This document shows, in pieces, positions 16,424-25,680 of a stretch of DNA of 64,000 nt (positions are counted from its first letter, which is position 1; every line of letters begins with the position of its first letter). Both the position numbers and the translations under genes were made by a program. Below the pieces are notes generated by a model, which was not told the DNA's origin, made no database searches, and saw only the letters and a program-made list of their open reading frames with translations. Origin of the DNA: Flavobacterium subsaxonicum WB 4.1-42 = DSM 21790. Lineage in GTDB: Bacteria > Bacteroidota > Bacteroidia > Flavobacteriales > Flavobacteriaceae. The stretch spans positions 62,001 to 126,000 of the forward strand of contig NZ_KE383911.1 in assembly GCF_000422725.1 (NCBI RefSeq), given 5' to 3'.

Positions 16424-18367
16424 TTACTTAAGGAGGTATTCCTTCACAAAATTAGTCACTGCATAGAACATAAAATCCTGATTGTTCTTTTTCCTGAAAC
16501 CGTGGCCCTCGTCATTAGCCATCAGGTACCACACTACTCCGTTGTTAGCCTGTATCTTACCTACCATCTGCTCAGCTTCGGTATAGGGCACACGCGGGTC
16601 GTTCTTGCCCTGAATGATAAACATGGGCCTGGTAATTTTCTGGGCATTATTTAGTGGGGCAGTCTTTTCGAAGAAAGCCGCCATCTTAGCATCGCGCTCA
16701 TCGCCATACTCTACCCTGCGCAAATCGCGGCGGTAGCTCTCGGTATTTTTAAGAAAGGTATTAAAGTTACTAATACCCACTATATCAACGCTACAGCGAA
16801 TTTTATCATTAAAATGAAATGCCCCAGCCAGCGTCATGTAACCGCCATAGCTACCGCCCATTAGCATAATGCGCGATGCATCTAAACCCGGTTGCTTGCC
16901 TATCCAGTCTATTAGTGCGCCAAGGTCTTTAACGCTGTCTTCGCGCTTAAAGCCATTATCCAGGTCGGTAAAGGTTTTGCCGTAGCCAACGCTTCCGCGC
17001 ACGTTAGGATAGATCAGATCGATACCCAATTCGTTCAGATAATAATTGTAACGACTTAAGAATGTGGGGCGTGACTGCCCTTCCGGCCCGCCGTGTATCA
17101 TTATAATAACAGGTCTTGGCCCGGTAAACTTTTTATTGGCTTTGTATAAAAACCCTGATATCTCCAGGCCGTCAAAGCTCTTCCACTTAATAAGTTCGGG
17201 CTCGCCTATGCCATCCAGGTTCATGTCGCCAAGTTCACTTTCCGTCCATCGTGTAAGCTGTTTGGTCTGGATATTATAATCATAAACATCAGAACTTGAA
17301 GTAGATGTACCAAATGCCAACCCAAGGGTAACACCATCATTGTGCCATTCAAGATCGGTTATAACACCTGTAGGCAATGCCGTAACAGGCTCGTATTTTT
17401 TAGTGTTAAGATCCTGAATGTAAAGCTTAGAGGCACCGGCTTCGTTAGTTATAAAGGCAGCCTTTTTACCTTCTTTAGTAATTTTATAATTATCTATATC
17501 CCAATTAATTGTAGTAACAAGGTGTGTTATTTTACCGGTGGCAACATCAGCAATAGCGGGCTTTACAAACTCGCTGCCCACGTTAGTGCCAAGGTAAATG
17601 CCCTTATTATCAGGGGTAAACTGCAGGCCCGAGTAAATAGCACGTTCCTGTTTTTTAGGTAAGAATTTAGTGAGCTTGCCTGTTACCATATCGTATATAT
17701 AGGTATGTATCTCGTTAACCGACACATAGTTACTAAGCAGCACCAACTTCTCGTCATCACTCCAGTCGGCAATATCCCAGCCACCGCCGGCAACATCCAA
17801 CAGTTTCATATCTCCTTCAGGATGAAGCGGATCCATAATATAGACATCACGGTCGGCGCCATTCCTGCGGGTGCTGGTGTAAAGTATTTTAGTGCCCGAT
17901 TTATTCCATACTACGTTGCCATTCTGCGACTTAGGTGCACCGGCCAGTAATGTGCTTTTGCCCGTGCTGTAGTCAAAACGGTAAAGGCCTGCAAATTCAT
18001 CGCCGCCTTTATCTTTGGTGAACAGGAAATAACTTCCCGTAACCGGCTGATAACTAACACCTGATGGTGCTTCATCAAAAAAAGTGAGCTGCTTGCGGTC
18101 GCCACGCGGCATTTTTACCTGGTGAATTTGGGTAGTATTACCAAAGCGGGTTTCTATAAGTAGCTCTTTCTTAGCAGGATGCCACGCCGAAAGGTAGGCA
18201 CCACGGGCATCGGTATAGGGTTTAACGGCCTGGGCAATGCTTACAGGTATAGGAGGCAGCTTAGCCACAAGGTTGTCAGCTACGGGGATATCCTGCGCGA
18301 GTGCAGTTGCGGCTGTTATAAGTGCTGTAAAACAATACAGTAAGGGTAATGTAATTTTATCTTTCAT
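16424..18367 (-). CDS. Secreted S9 family serine peptidase (prolyl oligopeptidase type)
   Basis: 647 residues with signal peptide (cleavage near A-L-A-Q-D). Residues ~40-370 form a WD/TolB-like beta-propeller (F-S-T-G-K-S, KLYIQDLNTKKYEPVT and similar blades). The C-terminal alpha/beta-hydrolase domain has the nucleophile in GGSYGGYM (~495), the acid in GKNDPRVP (~590) and the His in DEGHGF (~622). Family members cleave oligopeptides, often acylaminoacyl or dipeptidyl ends, in the periplasm. A single gene flanked by its own terminator. Confidence 0.92.
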   Translation of the reverse strand: MKDKITLPLLYCFTALITAATALAQDIPVADNLVAKLPPIPVSIAQAVKPYTDARGAYLSAWHPAKKELLIETRFGNTTQIHQVKMPRGDRKQLTFFDEAPSGVSYQPVTGSYFLFTKDKGGDEFAGLYRFDYSTGKSTLLAGAPKSQNGNVVWNKSGTKILYTSTRRNGADRDVYIMDPLHPEGDMKLLDVAGGGWDIADWSDDEKLVLLSNYVSVNEIHTYIYDMVTGKLTKFLPKKQERAIYSGLQFTPDNKGIYLGTNVGSEFVKPAIADVATGKITHLVTTINWDIDNYKITKEGKKAAFITNEAGASKLYIQDLNTKKYEPVTALPTGVITDLEWHNDGVTLGLAFGTSTSSSDVYDYNIQTKQLTRWTESELGDMNLDGIGEPELIKWKSFDGLEISGFLYKANKKFTGPRPVIIMIHGGPEGQSRPTFLSRYNYYLNELGIDLIYPNVRGSVGYGKTFTDLDNGFKREDSVKDLGALIDWIGKQPGLDASRIMLMGGSYGGYMTLAGAFHFNDKIRCSVDIVGISNFNTFLKNTESYRRDLRRVEYGDERDAKMAAFFEKTAPLNNAQKITRPMFIIQGKNDPRVPYTEAEQMVGKIQANNGVVWYLMANDEGHGFRKKNNQDFMFYAVTNFVKEYLLK

Positions 18368-18575
18368 ATCGTGGAGGTTTGATAATCAAAGATATAATTA
18401 TTTTAAGTACGAATTTCAAATTATGAATTACGAAAAGTAAGAACCCAATTTAAGCACAAAAAGCAAACACTAAAATGTAAATTTTGAAAGTGTCAATTTT
18501 GGAATTTGAATTAGAAATTTTGCTCTTTTACCCCTTAATATTTCACTTTTAGACTTCGAGATTCGCTACTTTGGC

Positions 18576-19319
18576 CTACATATTTCGGGTGTAGTAATTG
18601 TAATCTTCCAAAACGGTATCTACAAAAGCCATGGCATTTTTGCTAACCGATTTTATACCCGTAACCGTCTCGATTTTTACCTGCAGTTTTTCCATCATTT
18701 CAAAATCTGCCGATTTGTAACTGTTGTCAAACGTTTCTTTAATGATACGCACATCATTATCGCTAAGTTTAATTACCAGCGGGTACACCGGCACGTAATT
18801 ATTAGCCACCTCGCGCAAAATTGTATGGTTAATGGTAATATCATTTTTAAGTGATATTACTGCCGTGCCAGCTGCCATATCGCCCAGGCGCTGCGTTTTT
18901 TTGCTCGTCATTAGGGTTATAAGGCCAATAACGCCCATTATGCTGGTTACCTCTACCATCCTGAAGAGCCAGCGCACCAGGTAATCGCCAAAGCCGGCCT
19001 GGTAGCCGTCTATCTTTATAACCTTGGTTTTCATAATGCGTTTGCCAATGGTTTGCCCTTCCAGCAGGCTTTCTAAAAACAAGGTGTAGAACATTACGGG
19101 CAGCATAAAAAAGCCATACACGGCATTTTGCGACCACCCATCAAGGCCATCTATTACATCTTCGAAACCGGTAAGCGGAAACACTATGGCAAACAACACC
19201 ACCATATAGGCTATCCACACCAGCAAATCAAGCAGATAGGCCAATATGCGCTCGCCTACCGAGGCCGTATTAAAATTAATATTCACATTTTGTGTAGTAG
19301 TTATAGATAGTTGTGACAT
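18576..19319 (-). CDS. RDD-family membrane protein
   Basis: 247 residues. The RDD pattern is clear: GERILAYLLDLLVWIAYMVV with the R and two D residues, a second helix pair, GQTIGKRIMKTKV, and QRLGDMAAGT. A ~75-residue soluble C-terminal region follows. RDD proteins are proposed small-solute or ion transporters, with function not general. It is transcribed divergently from the SpoIIM gene with only 21 bp between the two start codons, and in Bacteroidota it commonly accompanies this MoxR/DUF58 cluster. Confidence 0.88.
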   Translation of the reverse strand: MSQLSITTTQNVNINFNTASVGERILAYLLDLLVWIAYMVVLFAIVFPLTGFEDVIDGLDGWSQNAVYGFFMLPVMFYTLFLESLLEGQTIGKRIMKTKVIKIDGYQAGFGDYLVRWLFRMVEVTSIMGVIGLITLMTSKKTQRLGDMAAGTAVISLKNDITINHTILREVANNYVPVYPLVIKLSDNDVRIIKETFDNSYKSADFEMMEKLQVKIETVTGIKSVSKNAMAFVDTVLEDYNYYTRNM

Positions 19320-19340
19320 ATTTTATATTTTAGCTTACTT

Positions 19341-20327
19341 ATGAGAGAAGTTGCATTTATTAAACAAAATAAAGAAAAATGGCTTGAATTTGAGCAGGCT
19401 ATTTTTGGTAAAGCTAAGAAAAATCCGGATGAGCTGGCAAGCCTGTACATTCATTTGGTTAACGATTTGTCGTATGCCCAAACGTATTACCCTAAAAGCA
19501 AAGCCGTTACCTACTTAAACCACCTTGCAGCTTTAACCTATCAAAAAATATATAAAACAAAGCGCGAAGATACCAACAGGCTGGTTTACTTCTTTAAAAC
19601 CGAGGTTCCGCTTATTGTTTACCAAAACAGGCGCTACATTTTTTACGCCTTTTTGCTGTTTTTTGTGTTTACTGCCATTGGCGTGCTCTCTGCAATGAAC
19701 GATGAAAACTTCGTTCGCCTTATTTTAGGCGACGAATATGTTAATAAAACCCTCGAATTTATAGACCAGGGCAACCCCGTAGCCATTTACAAAAGCGGCA
19801 GCAACTGGGGCAGCGCCTTTGGCATTACCCTAAACAATTTAAGGGTGGGCGCCTTCTCTTTTATAATGGGCATATTTGGCGGCCTGGGCACTGCCTGGGT
19901 ACTAATGCAAAATGCTATTATGCTGGGGGCCTTTCAGTACTTTTTTTACGAACAGGGCGAAGGCGTTTTCTGGAAAAGCGTTCGCGGTATTTGGATACAC
20001 GGCTCTATGGAAATTTTTGCCATGATTATAGAGGCCGGCGCAGGGCTTATTTTTGGCGCGGCAATACTCTTCCCAAAAACCTACTCCAGGGTAGAGTCTT
20101 TAAAAATGGGATTAAAGAACGGACTCAAAATATGGTTCAGCACCATGCCCTTTACCATAGCGGCCGGTTTGCTGGAGGGTTTTATTACCCGCTACTCGCC
20201 AGATATGCCCATTGCTCTTAACCTGTTTATTATATTAGCAACACTTGGCGCCATATCATGGTACTACCTTATATACCCGTTTAGGGTTAACAAAAAATTA
20301 AAGCAGTTACATGTTCCAGCTCTATAA
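19341..20327 (+). CDS. SpoIIM-like (DUF95) integral membrane protein
   Basis: 328 residues. A ~95-residue cytoplasmic N-terminal part (MREVAFIKQNKEKWLEFEQ) precedes about five to six membrane helices from ~100. The family's Gly-rich loops are present (NNLRVGAFSFIMGIFGGLG and HGSMEIFAMIIEAGAGLIFG). SpoIIM in Bacillus organises peptidoglycan hydrolases during engulfment. In non-sporulating Bacteroidota the role is unknown but membrane and envelope-related. First gene of a six-gene operon. Its 3' end overlaps the next gene by 17 bp. Confidence 0.88.
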   Translation: MREVAFIKQNKEKWLEFEQAIFGKAKKNPDELASLYIHLVNDLSYAQTYYPKSKAVTYLNHLAALTYQKIYKTKREDTNRLVYFFKTEVPLIVYQNRRYIFYAFLLFFVFTAIGVLSAMNDENFVRLILGDEYVNKTLEFIDQGNPVAIYKSGSNWGSAFGITLNNLRVGAFSFIMGIFGGLGTAWVLMQNAIMLGAFQYFFYEQGEGVFWKSVRGIWIHGSMEIFAMIIEAGAGLIFGAAILFPKTYSRVESLKMGLKNGLKIWFSTMPFTIAAGLLEGFITRYSPDMPIALNLFIILATLGAISWYYLIYPFRVNKKLKQLHVPAL

Positions 20328-21231
20328 ACAACGCAACTTTAACGCGCTTATAAACGACACCTTTGTGTTTTTAAAAGCGGGCGGCAAAAACTATTTTAGC
20401 ACCTACCTAACGGTAATTGGCCCGCTTGTGCTATTAATAATGGTACTGCTGTTTGTAGTGGGCAGGGTATTTTTTGAGAGCATGTTTAGCGGGTTTGGGT
20501 CGCCCGAGGCCGCCCAAATGCTACAGGACTATTTTAGCAACAACGTTGGCCTGTTTATAGGCGGTGGCTTTTTGGCACTGCTGCTGGTTATAATGCTAAG
20601 CCTCTTAAACTTTAGCTTCCCGGTACTGTACCTGTCGCTTTTAGAGCATGTAGAAAAGCCAACATCGCAAATGCTGCTAAGCCGGATAAAGGCCAGTGCA
20701 GGGCGCATTATTGTGTTTACGCTACTTTCGCTCATTACCTTTTTACCCCTGTTTGTTATACTTGGGGTAATAAGCTTTTTTTTGCTTATTACCATAATTG
20801 GCATACCGGTATCGGTAGGTATAATGGCAGCGGTAATCTGTTGGTTCTTTTTAAGCTTTTACGACTACCTTACCGCTAAGGCAGGTTATTTTACAGCCAT
20901 GCAAAACGGCTTTAAAATGTTGTTTAGCAACTTTTGGCCACATATGGGCACCACCGCTATATTCTGGCTCCTTAGCTTTGCCATACAAATGATCATCAGC
21001 CTTATAACATCTACTATATCATCAGTATTTTTTACCGTAAGCAATGGGCCGGATATGTCCGGCAATATTGTTATTACCGTGGTGTTGTTTGTACTGTCTA
21101 TTGCCATAAGCTACTTTTTTAGCAACATTTTAATGCTGGCGCACGGCATGATTTATTACAGCTGTAAAGAACAAACAGAGAACAAAACGTTGTACAGTGA
21201 AATTGACCAAATAGGAACCGACAGTGAATAA
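20311..21231 (+). CDS. Multi-pass membrane protein, unknown function
   Basis: 306 residues with about six hydrophobic segments, rich in Phe and Leu and lacking charged catalytic patterns. It starts with a short cytoplasmic stretch (MFQLYKQRNFNALINDTF), similar in layout to membrane domains associated with glycerophosphodiester phosphodiesterases. Overlaps the SpoIIM gene by 17 bp and the DUF4129 gene by 8 bp, so translation is probably coupled. Confidence 0.75.
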   Translation: MFQLYKQRNFNALINDTFVFLKAGGKNYFSTYLTVIGPLVLLIMVLLFVVGRVFFESMFSGFGSPEAAQMLQDYFSNNVGLFIGGGFLALLLVIMLSLLNFSFPVLYLSLLEHVEKPTSQMLLSRIKASAGRIIVFTLLSLITFLPLFVILGVISFFLLITIIGIPVSVGIMAAVICWFFLSFYDYLTAKAGYFTAMQNGFKMLFSNFWPHMGTTAIFWLLSFAIQMIISLITSTISSVFFTVSNGPDMSGNIVITVVLFVLSIAISYFFSNILMLAHGMIYYSCKEQTENKTLYSEIDQIGTDSE

Positions 21232-22048
21232 ATTTATACTCTATATAGCCCTGCTATGCTGTCCGCTCTTTGTAACGGCACAGCAGGATGCCGACACTAT
21301 TGTTGCTGATACTACGTATACCAGCGATACCGTTACCGGCGAAGACGCGGAAACCTATACCGAAGACCCGCCTAAAATGGCCGTTAAAAAAATGGCACTG
21401 CCACAAACAGCCGCCGTTGCACCTGTGGTAAAAGCACGTACGTTTGATGCCAGGTTTAAAGAAAAGTACGATGGTAACGAATATAAGTACCAGGTTAAAG
21501 CAGCTACCAAAACCTGGTGGGACCGCTTTTTAGAATGGCTGGGCAACATACTGGATGCTATTTTTGGCGGAAGCGGCAAGAAATCGGATTCTAACTGGAC
21601 TGGGTTGATAATAAGGATACTTGCCATTGCCATTATTGGTTTTGTGGTATACTTAATTGCGCGCGCTGTACTTAATAAAGAAGGCATGTGGATTTTTGGC
21701 CGCTCGCGCGGTAATATTGGCAGCCAGGATGCCGATGCAGAGAACATACACGAGATGGACTTTAGCAGCCTGATCGACCAGACCAAGGCCAATGCCGATT
21801 ATAAGCTTGCCGTGCGCTACTATTACCTGTGGCTGCTTAAAAAGCTGTCTAACAGGGAAATTATAGACTGGCATTGGGATAAAACCAATACCGATTATTT
21901 ATACGAAATTAAAGATACGCTGTTGAGAAACGATTTTGAGTACCTGTCTTACGTGTACGACCATAGCTGGTATGGCGATTTTCCGGTAGACGAAAAGAAT
22001 TTTGCCAAGGCCGAAAGGGCGTTTAAAAAAACCATAAATACGCTATAA
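21224..22048 (+). CDS. DUF4129 domain membrane protein
   Basis: 274 residues. Signal-type N terminus (to V-T-A-Q), a ~110-residue periplasmic region, one membrane helix at about 128-147, and a C-terminal cytoplasmic DUF4129 domain (~185-270: AVRYYYLWLLKKL, DWHWDKTNTDYL, VYDHSWYGDFPV). DUF4129 is often found fused or next to transglutaminase-type and MoxR/DUF58 genes. Located between the membrane protein and the DUF4350 gene in the same operon, 1 bp from the latter. Confidence 0.82.
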   Translation: MNKFILYIALLCCPLFVTAQQDADTIVADTTYTSDTVTGEDAETYTEDPPKMAVKKMALPQTAAVAPVVKARTFDARFKEKYDGNEYKYQVKAATKTWWDRFLEWLGNILDAIFGGSGKKSDSNWTGLIIRILAIAIIGFVVYLIARAVLNKEGMWIFGRSRGNIGSQDADAENIHEMDFSSLIDQTKANADYKLAVRYYYLWLLKKLSNREIIDWHWDKTNTDYLYEIKDTLLRNDFEYLSYVYDHSWYGDFPVDEKNFAKAERAFKKTINTL

Positions 22049-22049
22049 G

Positions 22050-23237
22050 ATGAACAGGAAACTCACAATTTATATCGTACTGGTGGCTGTTGTAATAGGC
22101 CTTATCCTGTTTATAGACTCTATGCGCCCAAAACCCATCGACTGGTCGCCCACCTATGGCGCTAAAGATAAAATTCCGTTAGGGCTGTATATTTTTAATG
22201 AGGAAGCCCCTAACCTGTTTACGGGCGACAGCGTAGTAAAATTTAGCACCACGCCCTACCAGTATTTTGATACCCGTTACGATTATGATAACAGCAAGTA
22301 CAAAATAAAAGGCTCGTTTATAACCATAGATGAGTCCGATGACATGGACGAAGAATCGGTTAAGGAGCTGCTTAATTTTGTCGATTATGGCAACACGGTG
22401 CTGCTAAGCATGAAAACTTTTCCGGGCAAACTTTTAGACACCCTTAATATTAGCATTGCCGGCGCCGATTTTGTGGCCGACTCGCTGCAAATAAGCCTGC
22501 AAAACAATCCGTCTAAACGCTACTGGTATAACGAGGGCATTGGCCTTAATTATTTTGACAGTATTGCGGTTAACGATACTATTAAGGTGCTGGGCTATCA
22601 GGAATCCCTTAAAAGCAAACACGCTAACTTTATAGAGGTTAAGTTTGGCGGTGGCCACATTTTGCTGCACACCCAGCCTGCTGTTTTTAGTAACTTCCAC
22701 CTGCTTAAGGCAAATCATTACAACTATACGCAAGATCTGGTTTCGTATCTGCCAAAAGGCAATGTGTACTGGCAAAACGGGCGCAACAACCAGGGGGTAT
22801 CGCAATCGCCTCTGCGCTATATACTATCAGAGCCTGCCCTTAAATGGGCGTTATGGTTAGGTTTGATAGGCCTGGTGGTATTCATCTTTTTTAATGCCAG
22901 GAGAAAGCAGCGCATCATTCCGGAAATTGCCCCCGTGCGCAACACCACGGTAGATTTTGCCAAAACCATTGGCAATCTGTATTTTATGGAGGGCAACCAC
23001 CACACCATTATCGAAAAGAAAATTATCTATTTCCTGGAAAAAGTGCGTACCGAGTACCTTATAGATACCTACGCTCTCGACGATAATTTTATAGAAAAAC
23101 TGCATTTAAAAACAGGCAAGCCTGTAACCGATATACAAACAACAGTTAGTTTAATTAAAAAACACCGCCACGCATTCCAGAGTACGGAAGCAGAAGTGGC
23201 AGCCATTAACAACGCCATCGAAAAATTAAGGTTATGA
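22050..23237 (+). CDS. DUF4350 domain membrane protein
   Basis: 395 residues. Membrane helix at ~6-24, then an extracytoplasmic DUF4350-like region (DWSPTYGAKDKIPLGLYIF, ITIDESDDMD, GHILLHTQPAVFSNFHLL), a second membrane helix at ~270-287, and a ~100-residue cytoplasmic helical end. The domain resembles the glutamine-amidotransferase-like fold used for ligand binding. Its end overlaps the MoxR start by ATGA. Sits directly upstream of the ATPase, so it may be the membrane client or regulator. Confidence 0.8.
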   Translation: MNRKLTIYIVLVAVVIGLILFIDSMRPKPIDWSPTYGAKDKIPLGLYIFNEEAPNLFTGDSVVKFSTTPYQYFDTRYDYDNSKYKIKGSFITIDESDDMDEESVKELLNFVDYGNTVLLSMKTFPGKLLDTLNISIAGADFVADSLQISLQNNPSKRYWYNEGIGLNYFDSIAVNDTIKVLGYQESLKSKHANFIEVKFGGGHILLHTQPAVFSNFHLLKANHYNYTQDLVSYLPKGNVYWQNGRNNQGVSQSPLRYILSEPALKWALWLGLIGLVVFIFFNARRKQRIIPEIAPVRNTTVDFAKTIGNLYFMEGNHHTIIEKKIIYFLEKVRTEYLIDTYALDDNFIEKLHLKTGKPVTDIQTTVSLIKKHRHAFQSTEAEVAAINNAIEKLRL

Positions 23238-24313
23238 TAGAATTTGAAAAAACAAACCCGGAAGAACAGCCGGAAAACAACCAGCCGGAAACTACCCCAA
23301 CAGAAAATATAATACCTGCCGTTGCAGAGCCCGAAAGCGAGAACCTTAACTTTAGGTCGAGACTGGATTTAGAGGCACTGCGCCAAACCATAGAGGCCGT
23401 AAAGCACGAAATTAATACCGTGATTGTAGGCCAGCATAAAATGATAGACCAGCTTTTGGTAGCCATACTATCTAACGGCCACGTGCTGTTAGAGGGTGTT
23501 CCCGGTGTGGCAAAAACCATTACGGCCAAACTGTTGAGCAAAACACTGTCGCTGGATTTTAGCAGGATACAGTTTACACCCGATTTAATGCCGTCGGATA
23601 TTTTGGGTACATCGGTTTTCGATATGTCTAAATCGCAATTTACCTTCAAAAAAGGGCCTATCTTTTCTAACTTTGTGCTTATCGACGAGATTAACCGTGC
23701 CCCTGCCAAAACGCAGGCCGCCCTTTTTGAGGTTATGGAAGAGCGCCAGATTACCGTAGAGGGCACTACCTACCAGATGGAAGCGCCGTTTTTAACCATT
23801 GCCACCCAAAACCCTATTGAGCAGGAAGGTACCTACCGTTTACCGGAAGCGCAGTTAGACCGTTTTTTATTCAAAATTGTAATAGACTACCCTAAGTTAG
23901 ACGAAGAGATTGCCATCCTTCAGCGTGAAAATGCTTTGCAGGACCGCCCTAAGTTAGAGAATATTAAAAAGGTACTATCGCAAGCCGATATTATTAAATA
24001 CCAGGCACTTGTAAAACAAATTGTTATAGAGCCGCAGCTTATAGAATATATTGCCAAGATTGTTACCAATACAAGAGAGAATGCCTTTTTGTATTTAGGG
24101 GCGTCACCGCGTGCGTCTATCGCCATATTAAATGCTTCTAAAGGCTACGCCGCACTTAGGGGCCGCGATTTTGTAACGCCCGATGATATTAAAGAAAGCG
24201 CCATACCGGTACTGCAACATCGCGTTATGGTAGCGCCGGAGCGCGAAATGGAAGGCCTTACCAGCGAGCAGATCATCAAGCAGATTATAGACACCGTAGA
24301 AATTCCACGTTAA
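23234..24313 (+). CDS. MoxR-family AAA+ ATPase
   Basis: 359 residues. An acidic, Pro/Glu-rich first ~45 residues precede the AAA+ core: Walker A LLEGVPGVAKT (~93), Walker B VLIDEINRAPAKTQ (~155), sensor 1 ATQNP (~195) and a lid domain with ASPRASIAILNASKGYAA. MoxR ATPases act as chaperones that insert cofactors or assemble complexes with VWA or DUF58 partners. The start codon overlaps the previous stop (ATGA) and the stop overlaps the DUF58 start (TAATG). Confidence 0.93.
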   Translation: MIEFEKTNPEEQPENNQPETTPTENIIPAVAEPESENLNFRSRLDLEALRQTIEAVKHEINTVIVGQHKMIDQLLVAILSNGHVLLEGVPGVAKTITAKLLSKTLSLDFSRIQFTPDLMPSDILGTSVFDMSKSQFTFKKGPIFSNFVLIDEINRAPAKTQAALFEVMEERQITVEGTTYQMEAPFLTIATQNPIEQEGTYRLPEAQLDRFLFKIVIDYPKLDEEIAILQRENALQDRPKLENIKKVLSQADIIKYQALVKQIVIEPQLIEYIAKIVTNTRENAFLYLGASPRASIAILNASKGYAALRGRDFVTPDDIKESAIPVLQHRVMVAPEREMEGLTSEQIIKQIIDTVEIPR

Positions 24314-25644
24314 TGAAGTGGCTTAAAAGCATATACCTTAACAACTTTACCTTTTATGTTTTTATAGGCATACTGGTATGTTTTGTGCTGGCTTATTTGT
24401 TCCCGGTACTGTACAACGCCACATGGCTGCTTATGTTTATATACCTGGGCTTTATAGTGGTCGACTTTTTGCTGCTTTTTGCCAGCAACCAGCGCTTTAC
24501 CGCCTTTAGGGAAGCGCCCGAAAAACTCTCTAACGGAGACGAGAACCCGATAACCATACGGATAGAAAGCGGCTACGGTTTCCCGGTATCGCTTAAGGTA
24601 ATAGACGAGATACCGGTACAGTTCCAGGTGCGTAATTTTGAGGTTACCCGCAAGGTTGGCGCCGGCATTACCGATGCCTTTGAGTATTTTTTGCGCCCTA
24701 CAGAGCGTGGCGAATACTATTTTGGTAAGCTTAATGTGTACGCCTCCTCTCCGCTGCATTTGGTGGCACGCAGGTTTACCTTTGGCGATGGGCAAATGGT
24801 ACCCACCTACCCATCGTACATTCAGCTGCGCAAGTACGACCTCATGGCCTTTAGCAACAGGCTGTTTCAGTACGGGTTAAAAAAAATACGCCGTATTGGG
24901 CACACTATGGAGTTTGAGCAAATTAAGGAGTATGTATCCGGAGACGACATCCGTACCATTAACTGGAAGGCCACGGCCAAGAAAAACCAGTTTATGGTTA
25001 ACCAGTTTCAGGACGAGCGTTCGCAAAACGTGTACATGGCCATAGATAAGGGCCGTGTTATGAAAATGCCTTTTAACGGCCTGAGCCTGCTGGATTATGC
25101 CATTAACGCAACGCTGGTGCTCTCTAACGTTATCCTTAAAAAGCAGGACAAGGCGGGTATGTTTGCATTCTCTAAAAAAATAGAGAACCGCGTAGCTGCC
25201 GAAAGGCGGTCGAGCCAGATGCAAAAAATACTGGAAAGCCTTTACAACATTAAAACCGACTTTTTTGAAAGCGATTTTGGCCGCCTTTACGCCGATATTA
25301 AAAAGAACATTACCCAGCGCAGCCTGATTGTTTTATACACCAATTTCGAAACGCTCGATGGCCTTAAACGCCAGTTACCCTACTTAAAAGGTATTGCCAA
25401 GAACCACCTGTTGGTTGTAGTGTTTTTTGAGAATACCGAACTTGAAGACCTTATTCATAAAAAAGCGGGTAACATTCAGGAAATTTATGACCAGGTTATT
25501 GCCGAGAAATTCGCCTTCGAAAAAAGGCTTATTGTAAACGAACTGATGAAATACGGTATCTATTCGGTGCTCACAAAACCCGAAAACCTTACCATAGACA
25601 GCATCAATAAATATCTGGAAATTAAGGCACGCGGTATCCTGTAA
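24313..25644 (+). CDS. DUF58 domain protein, MoxR partner
   Basis: 443 residues. Two N-terminal membrane helices (~10-60) followed by a beta-rich region and the DUF58 hallmark SGDDIRTINWKATAKKNQF (~215-235). A von Willebrand A-like region runs to the C terminus (AIDKGRVMKMP, LIVLYTNFETLDGL). The DUF58/VWA domain is the usual partner of MoxR ATPases, consistent with the TAATG overlap. End of the coupled operon; 36 bp separate it from the lipoprotein gene. Confidence 0.9.
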   Translation: MKWLKSIYLNNFTFYVFIGILVCFVLAYLFPVLYNATWLLMFIYLGFIVVDFLLLFASNQRFTAFREAPEKLSNGDENPITIRIESGYGFPVSLKVIDEIPVQFQVRNFEVTRKVGAGITDAFEYFLRPTERGEYYFGKLNVYASSPLHLVARRFTFGDGQMVPTYPSYIQLRKYDLMAFSNRLFQYGLKKIRRIGHTMEFEQIKEYVSGDDIRTINWKATAKKNQFMVNQFQDERSQNVYMAIDKGRVMKMPFNGLSLLDYAINATLVLSNVILKKQDKAGMFAFSKKIENRVAAERRSSQMQKILESLYNIKTDFFESDFGRLYADIKKNITQRSLIVLYTNFETLDGLKRQLPYLKGIAKNHLLVVVFFENTELEDLIHKKAGNIQEIYDQVIAEKFAFEKRLIVNELMKYGIYSVLTKPENLTIDSINKYLEIKARGIL

Positions 25645-25680
25645 ATTTTTGGTTTAGGGTTAGGAGTTAAAATTACTATT

